A stretch of 64,000 bases of DNA from Maribacter flavus (GCF_008386635.1 NZ_VUOE01000002.1:558001-622000), one strand, 5' to 3'; positions 27,754-39,996 are shown, numbered from the stretch's first letter. Numbers and translations are program-made. Notes: generated by a model not told the origin, from the sequence alone.

Positions 27754-28798
27754 TCCTTATTATTTTTAATTGGTCGTTTACTATTGATCTTTCTGTTGTG
27801 AGTTGCCCCTGCAATGTTGGGGCTTTAATTCCTTTTTCAAACGTGTTTTTGCCGATAAAGATTCGGGCTTCGTCCCAAAGATTTGCATCGATAAAAGCTT
27901 GCAGGGTTTTGGCCCCACCTTCCACAAAAACACTCAGTATATTCCTTACAAAGAGATTTTTAGACAACCCTAAAATAAATTTATCATTAAATTCAATAAA
28001 CTGTAAATTATAATTTTGTATTTTATTATCTAAATTATTAATAGAACTAATAACAATGGTGGGCTGTTTCCCGTCCAAAACATGAAAACCTTTTGGTATT
28101 TTGCGATTTTTATCGATGATGAGTCGGATGGGTGCACTTCCTTTCCAAAGTCTTGTGTCCAATTTTGGATTGTCCTCCAATACGGTATTGGTGCCCACCA
28201 AAATGGCCTGTTCCTCGCTCCGCCATTTATGGACCAATTGCCTTGAATAGGTGTTGGTAATCCAATAAGGTTCGGCTTTGGAATTTCGAAGTTCCTTGAT
28301 GGGCGCTATAAAACCATCGGCTGTTTCCGCCCACTTTAATACTATGTAGGGGCGTTTTTGTTCATGAAAAGTCAGAAATCGCCTGTGGTGTTCCCTGCAT
28401 TCTTTTTCCAAAACTCCCATAGTGACCGAGCATCCAGCCTTTTCAAGGATTTCCATGCCTTTTCCGGCAACTTTTTCGTGTGGATCTTTTAGACCTATGA
28501 CGACCTTGGGTATCTTGTTTTCAACAATGAAATTGGCGCAGGGCGGGGTTTTTCCAAAATGGGAGCAAGGCTCCAGGGTTACATAGAGGGTTGATTTTGA
28601 AAGCAGGGTTTTATCCTTTACGGAACAAATGGCGTTTACTTCGGCATGGGGTCCACCAAAAGGACTGGTGTAGCCTTCCCCAATAATACGGTCGTTGTGG
28701 ACAATGACGGCACCTACGGAAGGATTGGGTGCTGTGGTGCCCATCCCATTTTTGGCGATTTCAAGGCAACGTCGCATGTATTTTTCATTCACGGACAT
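27731..28798 (-). CDS. ribD: Bifunctional riboflavin biosynthesis protein RibD
   Basis: A 355-residue deaminase/reductase for the second and third steps of riboflavin synthesis. The Zn-binding deaminase site is H51-A-E53 and C78...C87 (EPCSHFGKTPPC); the reductase domain from about 150 begins PYIVLKWAETADGFIAP and includes FVEGGAKTLQAFID. ATG 28798 (MSVNEKYMRRCLEIA) is the standard N-terminus. First gene of the ribD-HAD-EamA-YigZ group; divergent from the GNAT gene. Confidence 0.95.
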   Translation of the reverse strand: MSVNEKYMRRCLEIAKNGMGTTAPNPSVGAVIVHNDRIIGEGYTSPFGGPHAEVNAICSVKDKTLLSKSTLYVTLEPCSHFGKTPPCANFIVENKIPKVVIGLKDPHEKVAGKGMEILEKAGCSVTMGVLEKECREHHRRFLTFHEQKRPYIVLKWAETADGFIAPIKELRNSKAEPYWITNTYSRQLVHKWRSEEQAILVGTNTVLEDNPKLDTRLWKGSAPIRLIIDKNRKIPKGFHVLDGKQPTIVISSINNLDNKIQNYNLQFIEFNDKFILGLSKNLFVRNILSVFVEGGAKTLQAFIDANLWDEARIFIGKNTFEKGIKAPTLQGQLTTERSIVNDQLKIIRNDKKHHI

Positions 28799-28929
28799 AG
28801 AGTGGTTCTGGATGATGGCGTCCATACCCAATGGGTACGGCTTGTTGAAAACTGTTTTTTAGCTTTTTGCCCAATTCGTGTATCTTCACCATTCAAAAAT
28901 AGTACTTTAAAGCCTATTATTTTAAAGCA

Positions 28930-29415
28930 ATGCAAGAGGTTGAAATACGGGAGATAAGACCTACCGATAATGAGGAAGTGGCACGAGTAGTGCGCGAGGT
29001 TTTGGTAGAAATGGGCGTTCCCAAAGTAGGCACCGCCTACGCGGATACTGCCTTGGATCGCATGTACGAAACTTATGATGTGCCTAGGGCCACCTATTTC
29101 GTTATCGATGACGGTGGTAAAATCATTGGTTGTGCCGGTGTTGCCCAGTTGGAAAACTATGATGGCAACGTTTGTGAGCTTCAAAAAATGTACTTTTTGA
29201 AGGCTGCCCGTGGGCGTGGTTTGGGTGCAAAAATGATGGAGACCTGTTTGGAACGCGCACGGGAATTCGGTTTTGAGAAATGTTATTTGGAAACCATGCC
29301 GTACATGGAGGATGCCCAAAAGCTCTATAAAAAGTCCGGTTTCGAATATATCGATGCGCCCATGGGAAATACGGGGCATTATTCCTGTCCAGTTTGGATG
29401 CTGAAGACCTTGTAA
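28930..29415 (+). CDS. GNAT family N-acetyltransferase
   Basis: A 161-residue acetyltransferase: IREIRPTDNEEVARVVREVL at the start, ELQKMYFLKAARGRGLGAKMME with the acetyl-CoA loop, and AQKLYKKSGFEYID. The end GNTGHYSCPVWMLK is typical of a flavobacterial subgroup. Stop and prmC ATG are 1 nt apart, so it probably leads the prmC-ligA operon. Substrate unknown. Confidence 0.9.
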   Translation: MQEVEIREIRPTDNEEVARVVREVLVEMGVPKVGTAYADTALDRMYETYDVPRATYFVIDDGGKIIGCAGVAQLENYDGNVCELQKMYFLKAARGRGLGAKMMETCLERAREFGFEKCYLETMPYMEDAQKLYKKSGFEYIDAPMGNTGHYSCPVWMLKTL

Positions 29416-29416
29416 T

Positions 29417-32262
<2,846 letters not shown>

Positions 32263-32271
32263 ATAAAAGGT

Positions 32272-33510
32272 ATGGATTATTTCATTATCAGTGCAATACT
32301 GGTTTTTATTTCTGCAATTTTTGGGTACATCAATGTCCGATTTTTGAAGTTGCCCAATACTATTGGCCTGATGCTGATCACCATTGTGTTTACCTTAGTC
32401 GTTTTTGTTATAGGTTATGTGGATGACACCCTTTTAAATGCCGAAAGGTATATTATTTCCAAAATCGACTTTAAGACCGTGCTCTTGGATATCATGCTGA
32501 GTTTTCTGCTTTTTGCCGGGGCCCTGCATACGAACTTTGAGCAATTGAAGGTGCAGCGATGGCCCATTTTGGTTTTCTCCACCTTGGGTGTTTTGGTCTC
32601 TACCTTTTTGGTGGGTACCATCATGTTTTATCTATTGAAAATGACGCCCATGGACGTAAACTATATCCATTGTTTGCTTTTCGGGGCGCTTATTTCCCCA
32701 ACGGATCCCATCGCCGTTTTGGGAATCTTGAAACAAGCGGGAGCTCCCAAAAAGCTGGAAACCAAAATTGTGGGCGAATCCCTGTTCAACGATGGGGTAG
32801 GCGTAGTTGTGTTTTTGACGATTTTTAAAATGGCCTCCTCCGGTGGTGCCCCAGTAGAACCCATCGAAATTTTGGAGCTTTTTGGGGTAGAGGTCATTGG
32901 TGGTATTCTTTGGGGATTATTGATTGGTTGGGTTACGTACCGAATGATGCGCAGTATAGATGATTACGATATCGAGGTCATTATTACGCTTGCCGCGGTA
33001 ATGATGGGAACGGTGGTGGCCCAAAAGTTGCATCTTTCCGCACCATTGGCCATGGTAACTGCAGGTTTGGTCGTGGGGAACGATACGGTGCGAAATTCGG
33101 CCATGTCCAAAACCACGGAAACTTATGTGGACAAGTTTTGGGAATTGCTGGATATTCTCCTTAACACCTTGTTGTTCGTGCTCATCGGTATGGAGATGTT
33201 GGTCATCAGTTTTGAAACCAGTTATATCGTAGCCGGATTGATTGCCATTCCCATCGTGTTGGGATGTCGTTTTTTAAGTTTGTTGATGCCCATAAAGTTT
33301 TTTGAGAAACGGTTGGATTTTGTACCCGGAACCAATTTGGTCATGACCTGGGGCGGACTGAGGGGCGGGATATCCATCGCCTTGGCTTTGGGTCTGACGC
33401 AGGATATGAATCGGGATTTGTTTTTGGTTATAACCTATGTAGTGGTGGTCTTTTCCATTATTGCCCAAGGTCTCACTGTTGGTAAATTAGTAGAACGCGT
33501 TACAAAATGA
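32272..33510 (+). CDS. Na+/H+ antiporter, CPA1 (NhaP-type)
   Basis: A 412-residue integral membrane protein with about 12 helices. SPTDPIAVLGILKQAG and GESLFNDGVGVVVFL carry the CPA1 ion-binding aspartates, and LVMTWGGLRGGISIALALGL is the conserved arginine helix. It exchanges Na+ (or K+) for H+, useful in a marine cell. Follows ligA by 9 nt and overlaps the next gene (ATGA). Confidence 0.93.
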   Translation: MDYFIISAILVFISAIFGYINVRFLKLPNTIGLMLITIVFTLVVFVIGYVDDTLLNAERYIISKIDFKTVLLDIMLSFLLFAGALHTNFEQLKVQRWPILVFSTLGVLVSTFLVGTIMFYLLKMTPMDVNYIHCLLFGALISPTDPIAVLGILKQAGAPKKLETKIVGESLFNDGVGVVVFLTIFKMASSGGAPVEPIEILELFGVEVIGGILWGLLIGWVTYRMMRSIDDYDIEVIITLAAVMMGTVVAQKLHLSAPLAMVTAGLVVGNDTVRNSAMSKTTETYVDKFWELLDILLNTLLFVLIGMEMLVISFETSYIVAGLIAIPIVLGCRFLSLLMPIKFFEKRLDFVPGTNLVMTWGGLRGGISIALALGLTQDMNRDLFLVITYVVVVFSIIAQGLTVGKLVERVTK

Positions 33511-33803
33511 AACCAAAGGATTATACCGAATTTGAAGCGACACTTTTAGCATCCCATCCAACATCCGATTGGCCAGAGGGACTAAAAGCCCTTTGGTTCG
33601 ATGCCAAAGGCGACTGGGAAGCATCCCACGACATTGCCCAGGAAATGCATAATTCATTAGGGAGTTGGATCCATGCCTACCTCCACCGAAAGGAGGGCGA
33701 CCGATTCAATGCCGGCTATTGGTACCGACAGGCAAATAGGCCTTTTTCAAAATTGTCCTTGGAAGAGGAGCTTCGGGAAATTGTGGAATTTGTAATAGGG
33801 TAA
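33507..33803 (+). CDS. Small conserved protein of unknown function
   Basis: A 98-residue soluble protein. GLKALWFDAKGDWEASHDIAQEM and WIHAYLHRKEGDRFNAGYWYRQAN resemble a widely spread small family seen in several phyla; I know no name or function. It starts inside the antiporter stop codon (ATGA), so it is translated with it. Confidence 0.8.
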   Translation: MKPKDYTEFEATLLASHPTSDWPEGLKALWFDAKGDWEASHDIAQEMHNSLGSWIHAYLHRKEGDRFNAGYWYRQANRPFSKLSLEEELREIVEFVIG

Positions 33804-33832
33804 CTGGGATTTCTTTGGATGAAAATCTATGA

Positions 33833-34486
33833 TTACAACGTATTGTGTTTGGAATACCCCGGAGGTTGAATCCCCTTCATCCGCAAATAGCTAACTGCCT
33901 GTGCCCTGTGGTGGACCGTATGGTTTTCGGCTCGGAGTATGAGGTCAAGATGGGTATGGCCCTCCAAATACCAAGGTTTTACCTTTTCTCGTCCCTCTTT
34001 TAAGAAGTCATCTTTTAATCCCTTCAAATTTGCCAATACATAATCGAAGGTTTCATTAAGATACGCTACAATCATGGCCTTGTTCTCTTCCGGACTGCGT
34101 TTTTGGAGACTATCTGCATTAAAGACACTTACGGGGTCCGGAAGGTCAAAAAAGAAAGGTGCATCCTTTAAAACGTTAAAATCGGCATAGGTCTTTTCAT
34201 CCTTCAACACCCCCAGGAACATGTTATTCGTATACCCGATATGCAAAAAGTGCTGGGCAAAGCTCATTTGCTCCGGACTGGGCCTGAATTCCAAGTCCTC
34301 TAAGGGCATGGCGTCCAAAACGGCCATTGTATAGCTCCTTGATTTTTCCCATCGGTTTATCAAAATATCCGCAATACTGGAATCCTCTTTTTCCAATTTT
34401 GGCATTTTGCTGGCAAGGAGTGTCAGCGGACTTAATCCGAGCCATCCCATCAAAAGTCTTCTTTTTAAATTAGGTTTTGAATTCAT
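33833..34486 (-). CDS. Exported DinB/YfiT-superfamily protein
   Basis: A 217-residue four-helix DinB-fold protein. Metal-ligand-type histidines are in FAQHFLHIGYTN (H79/H82) and ENHTVHHRAQ (H189, H192, H193), and the PPGY ending is typical of DinB. The N-terminus (NLKRRLLMGWLGLSPLTLLA) has twin arginines before a hydrophobic stretch, like a Tat signal, which would suit a metal-loaded exported enzyme. Activity unknown; thiol-dependent transferase chemistry is known in the superfamily. Confidence 0.82.
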   Translation of the reverse strand: MNSKPNLKRRLLMGWLGLSPLTLLASKMPKLEKEDSSIADILINRWEKSRSYTMAVLDAMPLEDLEFRPSPEQMSFAQHFLHIGYTNNMFLGVLKDEKTYADFNVLKDAPFFFDLPDPVSVFNADSLQKRSPEENKAMIVAYLNETFDYVLANLKGLKDDFLKEGREKVKPWYLEGHTHLDLILRAENHTVHHRAQAVSYLRMKGIQPPGYSKHNTL

Positions 34487-34572
34487 ACCAATACTGAATA
34501 ATTTATAGTTTTATAATTTATAAATCTTCAATATACCCATTTTAAACTAGTGGGTAACCCTTTGGCCCTTTA

Positions 34573-35181
34573 TCAATTGGAGGGCACGGTGGATTTTTCG
34601 GTATCAAAATAGTTGGAAAGGATAGAGGCGAGCGCTTCCTCACCGTTTAGGATTCGTTCTATTTTGTCCCAGGTATTCGGGTTGAGGACGGGCACCAAGG
34701 GTTGGTCCACTTTTTTTATTTTATGGAATACTTTTTTGATCTTATTGTCCCATACCTTGTGGTATTTTAAAAGATCGTCGGGGTAGACCGTTTTTCGTTT
34801 TGTGCCTTCGTTGATGCCTCGGAAAGGGCTGGAAATATTCAGGTAGCCATAATCATCGGTCAGTTGTTCCCCAGGCTGGATATCGCGAATGGCAATCTCA
34901 AAATCGTAGGCCGTGGTAAGACAATTGGAATTGAAACTATGGTTTACATAACGCCCATGGTCCCAGCAAAGCACCAGGTTTCCGTTGTTGTTGCGATAGG
35001 TATAGGTGTCCAATATTTCCTGATACAGAGGTTCCATATTCTGAAAATCCAAGGGACTGAATTCCCGGTCCAATTTGTCCAAAACCCAGGTGATGGTCCC
35101 TGCGGGAATAAATTTGGTGGCCACGACGCCATAGCCTACTTCGTTGCTTATAAATCGTAATTCGGTATGCGGGTGAATCAT
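34573..35181 (-). CDS. SET-domain protein
   Basis: A 202-residue protein with a compact SET domain: GYGVVATKFIPAGTI near the start, RYVNHSFNSNCLTT (78-90) and GEQLTDDYGYLN (105-114), the SAM/lysine pseudoknot elements of SET methyltransferases. A basic C-terminal part follows. Bacterial SET proteins methylate lysines of unknown targets. Not clearly in an operon. Confidence 0.88.
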   Translation of the reverse strand: MIHPHTELRFISNEVGYGVVATKFIPAGTITWVLDKLDREFSPLDFQNMEPLYQEILDTYTYRNNNGNLVLCWDHGRYVNHSFNSNCLTTAYDFEIAIRDIQPGEQLTDDYGYLNISSPFRGINEGTKRKTVYPDDLLKYHKVWDNKIKKVFHKIKKVDQPLVPVLNPNTWDKIERILNGEEALASILSNYFDTEKSTVPSN

Positions 35182-35521
35182 TTTTATTAATGGTTTTAAG
35201 TGTCTCTTTATGAGTTGGTTATAAGAAACATTCTACTCCCAAACCCCATTCGGATTAAAAACTAAAATTAGATTATTTCTCAATACAAATGCAGGGATCA
35301 ACGCTATTTCGATACGGAATTTTTCGACTTTTTTGTAAAGTCTTTCGTTGTATTTTTTGCAGTCCGACAGCGCTTCGATACCTATGGAAGCGACAAGGAA
35401 GCTAATTTTAATGTAGATTTCTCATACTCCTTTCAGTCGACTTCGACTCCGCTCAGTCTGACAGGTTCGAAATGAAACTTGATAAAAGCGGTTCGACCTG
35501 AAAACTCCTTACTTAAAACTG
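35182..35521. repeat. Intergenic region with a dispersed-repeat copy (35434-35474)
   Basis: No gene is visible in these 340 bases. At 35434-35474 lies CAGTCGACTTCGACTCCGCT followed by CAGTCTGACAGGTTCGAAAT, whose ends recur at 38248-38314; the CTTCGACTCCGCTCAG core also recurs, inverted, at 46142-46157. The rest is plain AT-rich sequence. Confidence 0.65.
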
Positions 35522-36841
35522 TTATCGGGCATAATGCTCAAAGAATTCCTCGGTATCCTTGATATCCTCCAATCTTAACATCCAACACACTTCGGACAGA
35601 TCAGAAAAATCGACCCCGTTTTGTTGCACGGCCTCATTCAAATACCGACCTTCCTTACCATTATACTTGTTGGAGAGGTCCACCGCCAATTCCCAAACCG
35701 ATTTCAATTGAGGATCCGTCACTTGCTCCTTCCATTGCGTATAGCCCGGTGTGCGGAAACCTGGGGTGCCATTGCCCACGGCATTGCCATCGGGGATTTT
35801 GTGATAATCGGTGTTCTTTTTTGCAAAATCCAATAATTCCGGTGTGGTCACTTCCTCGTTCCAATCGCTGTGCTGCACAATGTGGATTCGTTTGGTGGTT
35901 TCCAAATCCGGCAGTTTTGACTGCAGGGCCTTTACGAGTTTGGCGGAGAAGTCGGACTGACCCGCCTCCGCAATCCAGATATCGCCTTGTGCCTTCAAGG
36001 TCGTCATCGCCTTTTGGGCCACTTCTTCCGCAGCGGCTTCCATGCGATTGTGGGCATCGGTCCAGTTTTTACCAAAGGCTTGTTGAAACAAATCATTGGG
36101 CGGCACGTACAGTCCCTCTTGAATACCGTAGGTTCCAGCAACGGCATGGTAGTTCACATGCATAAAGTTGGGGTGGGACATGAGCGTTAAAAGTCCGGCT
36201 GCTGCTTGAAGATCATCCACATCGGTCTTACAATCAAAATGCATTAACAAGAGGTCTTTTCCCAAATCGAATCTAGGTTGTCCGTTGTATAACTCTAGCG
36301 CTTGCAGGTACTTTTGGGCACCGGCCTCGGTCTGGTCGGTTAAAAATCCATTGAGTTCCGGATGCGCTTCATTTATATAAGTGAGCAGTCGGGTCCTATT
36401 GTTTCCAAACGTTTCATCGTCAAAATCTACATATTCCGTACGTAGACTGGATATTTTGCCATCCTTGAAGGTAATATAATTATCTGTTATAATTGGTTTT
36501 TCGTGCAGGAATTGGATACGGGTATCTATCTTGGAAGCCCGTACCTTTACCGTGCCGTTTTCCTCTTGTACAGTTTCCAGGACTTCGTAGCTGGGGTCAA
36601 AAACAGCATCCCATTTTAAGAGTTCCTCATATCCCTCATGGGAATAGGTCATGGTATAATCACCTTCTTCGGTCACAAGGCTATCCGCCATCAAATTCGG
36701 AATTTTAGCATAGTCTGAGGTATCCAACATTCCAAAGTATTCCTTTGCCACTTCCTGGGGAGGTATTTTTTCCGATTGTTTACAGGAAGTAAGTCCGATG
36801 GCGCAAAGTGCCAATAAAAATAATATTCTATTCATTTTCAT
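35522..36841 (-). CDS. Lipoprotein with NTF2-like and nucleoside-hydrolase-like domains
   Basis: A 439-residue lipoprotein: signal peptide with lipobox GLTSC (C20 from ATG 36841; an alternative ATG at 36835 is equally possible). Residues about 25-140 look like an NTF2/SnoaL-type domain (PQEVAKEYFGMLDTSDYAKIP). From 193 (DLLLMHFDCKTDVDDLQAA) the acidic D203/D207/D209/D210 cluster recalls the metal-binding N-terminus of inosine-uridine nucleoside hydrolases and DUF1593 proteins. It overlaps the ADP-ribosylglycohydrolase gene by 14 bp. Predicted to hydrolyse a nucleoside or glycoside outside the inner membrane; unproven. Confidence 0.72.
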   Translation of the reverse strand: MKMNRILFLLALCAIGLTSCKQSEKIPPQEVAKEYFGMLDTSDYAKIPNLMADSLVTEEGDYTMTYSHEGYEELLKWDAVFDPSYEVLETVQEENGTVKVRASKIDTRIQFLHEKPIITDNYITFKDGKISSLRTEYVDFDDETFGNNRTRLLTYINEAHPELNGFLTDQTEAGAQKYLQALELYNGQPRFDLGKDLLLMHFDCKTDVDDLQAAAGLLTLMSHPNFMHVNYHAVAGTYGIQEGLYVPPNDLFQQAFGKNWTDAHNRMEAAAEEVAQKAMTTLKAQGDIWIAEAGQSDFSAKLVKALQSKLPDLETTKRIHIVQHSDWNEEVTTPELLDFAKKNTDYHKIPDGNAVGNGTPGFRTPGYTQWKEQVTDPQLKSVWELAVDLSNKYNGKEGRYLNEAVQQNGVDFSDLSEVCWMLRLEDIKDTEEFFEHYAR

Positions 36842-38159
36842 TTTTTAAAGGGATTATCCAAACATTTTTTTCAAGGTCGATGCTACCGCCCATATGTTCC
36901 TGAACGACCTTCTCCGTGATGCGAAGTCCTTTTTCGGCCATTTCTTCAAAGGTATCCATGCCATCGTTGGGAAAATTTTGTCGGGTTCTGTGGATGTGAA
37001 ACCGATTGGAAAATTTTCTTCCAAAGGCTTTCTCCACACCTTCCTTGCCCAACATAAAACCGAGCATACCTCCCCAAGTGGCCGTAGGATTGTCCGAATC
37101 CCAGCCTGTAAGCACCCCGATTTTTAGGGTCTCCTTCAAATCGCCCTTACCATAGAACAAACTCACCAAACTGGCCGCAAAATTGATGCCCGCGGCAAAA
37201 CAGCCATTGCAATATAAATTTTGGGAGGTGATGTCATACCCATCCAATTGTTGTACCTGATATCGTTCATAAATGGAATCCCGGGTTTGTTCCCAAGGAA
37301 TCCCGGAGTTGTATAAGTCAAGGACATAGTCGTACATTTTGGCAGGATATTCGTCATTTGGCAACCCTTCCCGGGCCTTTTGGGCCATATTTTTTATGCG
37401 TTGGGGCCTATTTTCCTCGGAAGGAACTGCGGCGAGGGAATACATGGTTACATAAAACTGTGAAATATCCTCGGCTTCTTCACGGGCCACGGTGCGTATT
37501 GGAAGGTCCGCGAGTTTGTTCGCTATATCTGTTCGGGCAGGGGCGAAAAGACCGAAAATCTCCGTGGTCAATTGGGCATCTATCATTTCAAAATGTTCGT
37601 TCCGTTCCGGACTGCCCGTCTCCGGGGGCAACACGCCTTCCTGCATGAGGTCAAAGGCCTTTTGATTGGATACCCATAGATAGTTTTCTTCCTCGGGCCT
37701 GATGTGTTTTAACCACCCGTCCCTGATCTGTTCCGGACTCAATAGACTGGTATTGTTCACATCTAGCAGATGCTGGTACATATATTCGATGTCCGTATCA
37801 TCGTCCGCGCCCCATATTTCAGTAGTGTCCCGAAATACAAAATCAATAGTAGGGGAGAGGTCGCTGGGTTCACCATTGGAAAAAATACTGGGTTGGTCCA
37901 GTTGGCCCCAATCTTCACGGGTATAAAACTCGCCTGTTTGTATTTCTCCAATGTTCCCTATTTTATCCATTTCCGTTACCAGCCCCGTCCAATTGGCAAT
38001 GCACTGTGCCAGCCAAAATCCGTAGAGTTGGTCTTTGTACGCGTCCCGGGATATGGTAATGGTTTTCGTTTTTACCACCTCTGCTTTTCCCTTTGTTTCG
38101 TTTTTACATGCCAACATGCTTAGGATGAGTACAGGAAGGTATACTAGTTTTGGCTTCAT
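36828..38159 (-). CDS. ADP-ribosylglycohydrolase-family lipoprotein
   Basis: A 443-residue lipoprotein (lipobox LSMLAC, C18). The ADP-ribosylglycohydrolase fold is shown by GFWLAQCIANWTGLVTEMD (47-65), the Mg-binding DDDTDIEYMY (119-128) and LTGWDSDNPTATWGGMLGFM near residue 355. Cytosolic relatives remove ADP-ribose from proteins; exported Bacteroidota relatives probably process ADP-ribosyl-like or other glycosides. First of two co-transcribed lipoproteins, the second being nucleoside-hydrolase-like. Confidence 0.85.
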   Translation of the reverse strand: MKPKLVYLPVLILSMLACKNETKGKAEVVKTKTITISRDAYKDQLYGFWLAQCIANWTGLVTEMDKIGNIGEIQTGEFYTREDWGQLDQPSIFSNGEPSDLSPTIDFVFRDTTEIWGADDDTDIEYMYQHLLDVNNTSLLSPEQIRDGWLKHIRPEEENYLWVSNQKAFDLMQEGVLPPETGSPERNEHFEMIDAQLTTEIFGLFAPARTDIANKLADLPIRTVAREEAEDISQFYVTMYSLAAVPSEENRPQRIKNMAQKAREGLPNDEYPAKMYDYVLDLYNSGIPWEQTRDSIYERYQVQQLDGYDITSQNLYCNGCFAAGINFAASLVSLFYGKGDLKETLKIGVLTGWDSDNPTATWGGMLGFMLGKEGVEKAFGRKFSNRFHIHRTRQNFPNDGMDTFEEMAEKGLRITEKVVQEHMGGSIDLEKNVWIIPLKNENE

Positions 38160-38247
38160 GGAGGAGGATTTACTAAATAGGTTGATTATTCCTTAAAAAT
38201 AGGGGATAGCTGTTGATTTGGCAACTTTGGGTTTCTAACGCTCCTTG

Positions 38248-38314
38248 CAGTCGACTTCGATTCCCATAGCACTTTGATCAGGGTAGGTCGCTCCGTCTGA
38301 CAGGTTCGAAATGA
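38248..38314. repeat. Second copy of dispersed intergenic repeat
   Basis: Begins CAGTCGACTTCGATTCCCAT and ends CCGTCTGACAGGTTCGAAAT, sharing both ends with the copy at 35434-35474 but with about 26 extra bases in the middle. Confidence 0.65.
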
Positions 38315-38346
38315 CAATACATACATAGAAAGAGGCGCAAAGCACC

Positions 38347-39231
38347 TTACTTCAACCGCATTTCAGGAAACGGGATATAGGTATCATCGCCGGGAACTTT
38401 GGGGAATTTCTTGTCCATCCAGTCCTGTTTTTGCTGTTTTAGTTTTTCCCGGTCCGAAGACACAAAGTTCCACAGCAAATAATGTTCCCGCCCCAAGGGT
38501 TTGCCCCCGAACAACAATAGCTGCGTGTTTGCCTTCACGTGAATGTCGCAGTGATCCTCCGTTTTGGATATCAGCATTTGGCCGGCCTTGATTTCTTGGT
38601 TCTTTTCCAAAACACTGCCCGTGACCACCACAATGGCGATTTCTCCTTCCAGTTCCCCATTGATTTTAATGGTCTTTTCCTCCGGACTTTCAATTTTAAG
38701 CATAAATAAGGGTGAATAAACATTTAGGGGCGATTTACGGCCATATCCTTCTCCGGCCACCAGGGTATATTTGGTGTTCCCCTCTTCCCAAATGGGTAAG
38801 TCCTCTTTGGGAATGAACTGAAAATTAGGTTCGATCTTCTCCAATTCCTTGGGTAAAGCTACCCACACCTGATAACCGTGCATGGTAAATTCGGTCTCTG
38901 TTCGCAAATGTTTCGGGGTGCGTTCTGTATGTGTCACGGCTTTTCCGGACGTCATAAAACCTACATCCCCGGGGGTAATGATTTGGTCGGCGCCCGTACT
39001 ATCCTTATGGGCGATCTCACCCTCGAAGAGGTACGTCAGCGTACTGAGTCCCGTATGCGGATGTTGGTCTACGTCCATATAAATACCTTTGCCCAAGGTA
39101 GCGGGCCCCATATGATCTATGAAGGTAAAGGGACCTACTTGTCGTTTTTTACGGATGGGTAGGAGTCGCCCTACAGTAAATTGGCCAATATCCGCCGGTT
39201 TTTCATCCACCAGTATTTGATTGTTTGTCAT
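38347..39231 (-). CDS. Pirin family protein
   Basis: A 294-residue bicupin of the pirin family. The Fe site is complete in the first cupin: H57 and H59 (QHPHTGLSTLTYL), H101 and E103 (AVTHTERT). Some bacterial pirins have quercetin 2,3-dioxygenase activity or act as redox regulators; which applies here is unknown. The C-terminal cupin (LYNVYSPLF-type NVYSPLFMLKIE) is present. Stands alone. Confidence 0.92.
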   Translation of the reverse strand: MTNNQILVDEKPADIGQFTVGRLLPIRKKRQVGPFTFIDHMGPATLGKGIYMDVDQHPHTGLSTLTYLFEGEIAHKDSTGADQIITPGDVGFMTSGKAVTHTERTPKHLRTETEFTMHGYQVWVALPKELEKIEPNFQFIPKEDLPIWEEGNTKYTLVAGEGYGRKSPLNVYSPLFMLKIESPEEKTIKINGELEGEIAIVVVTGSVLEKNQEIKAGQMLISKTEDHCDIHVKANTQLLLFGGKPLGREHYLLWNFVSSDREKLKQQKQDWMDKKFPKVPGDDTYIPFPEMRLK

Positions 39232-39453
39232 GTTTTTTGGGATTTTTTGTTTAAAGAGTGCTATAGTATCCTTTTTAAGGAAGTTACTTAAAAAACCAGC
39301 ACAAACTCGTATTATTTTTTTCTTAAGTGCAAACCTAATACACGAATAAAGAGTTACCGGACCTTTTTAAGATAGACCTCTGGGACAAATGGATTTGCCT
39401 GTAACCTTAGAAAAAAGATAGCAATATAAATGCATCCTTAGTATAGGACCATA

Positions 39454-39996
39454 TCATTCAACCTGCTTTCTGTACCTCAAAATAACCAACGTAATTATAT
39501 AGATCAAAACGATGCCAAACGGAATTACTATAAACCGATACTCCGGAAAAAGATACCATAGCACAAGCACCAAAATGGTTCTGGTCAACGTGTGAAAGAT
39601 GCCACTCCAATGTTTGATGATCCAAGAAAAGGGCAACCACATCAATCCGGTCAAAATGCCCACGGTCATGGGCAGGGATGTGTAATCGACCAAGAAAAAG
39701 GGAATAGCTATGGAATACACTAGAATCGCCTGGCCGGCCGTGTAAAGAAATAGGGTGTCGAACTCGTTTTTGGGCTTTGTTTTGTCCAAGAAGTTTTCAC
39801 CGGTGAACTTTGATAGGAACAATCCTAGGTAGACGATACTGCCGGTACCAATAAATATGGACCAAACCGACACAAACTCAGAGAAAAAAATTCCAATGAA
39901 ACCAATGATGGTCCAAACAATCAATCCTGCCAAGGGCGTTGCAAGAAATTTTTGGTTGGCAAATTCTATGCGTTGTTCTTCAAGTGTTCTGTTCAT
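39454..39996 (-). CDS. Membrane protein, DUF7010-like (copy 1)
   Basis: A 180-residue integral membrane protein with about six helices, starting MNRTLEEQRIEFANQKF. Sequence and layout resemble the next upstream gene (FTGENFLDKTKPKNEFDTLF versus LKTKWTTKTNPLQPLGMWLN), suggesting old duplication. Family DUF7010 is my recollection; function unknown. Confidence 0.7.
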   Translation of the reverse strand: MNRTLEEQRIEFANQKFLATPLAGLIVWTIIGFIGIFFSEFVSVWSIFIGTGSIVYLGLFLSKFTGENFLDKTKPKNEFDTLFLYTAGQAILVYSIAIPFFLVDYTSLPMTVGILTGLMWLPFSWIIKHWSGIFHTLTRTILVLVLWYLFPEYRFIVIPFGIVLIYIITLVILRYRKQVE

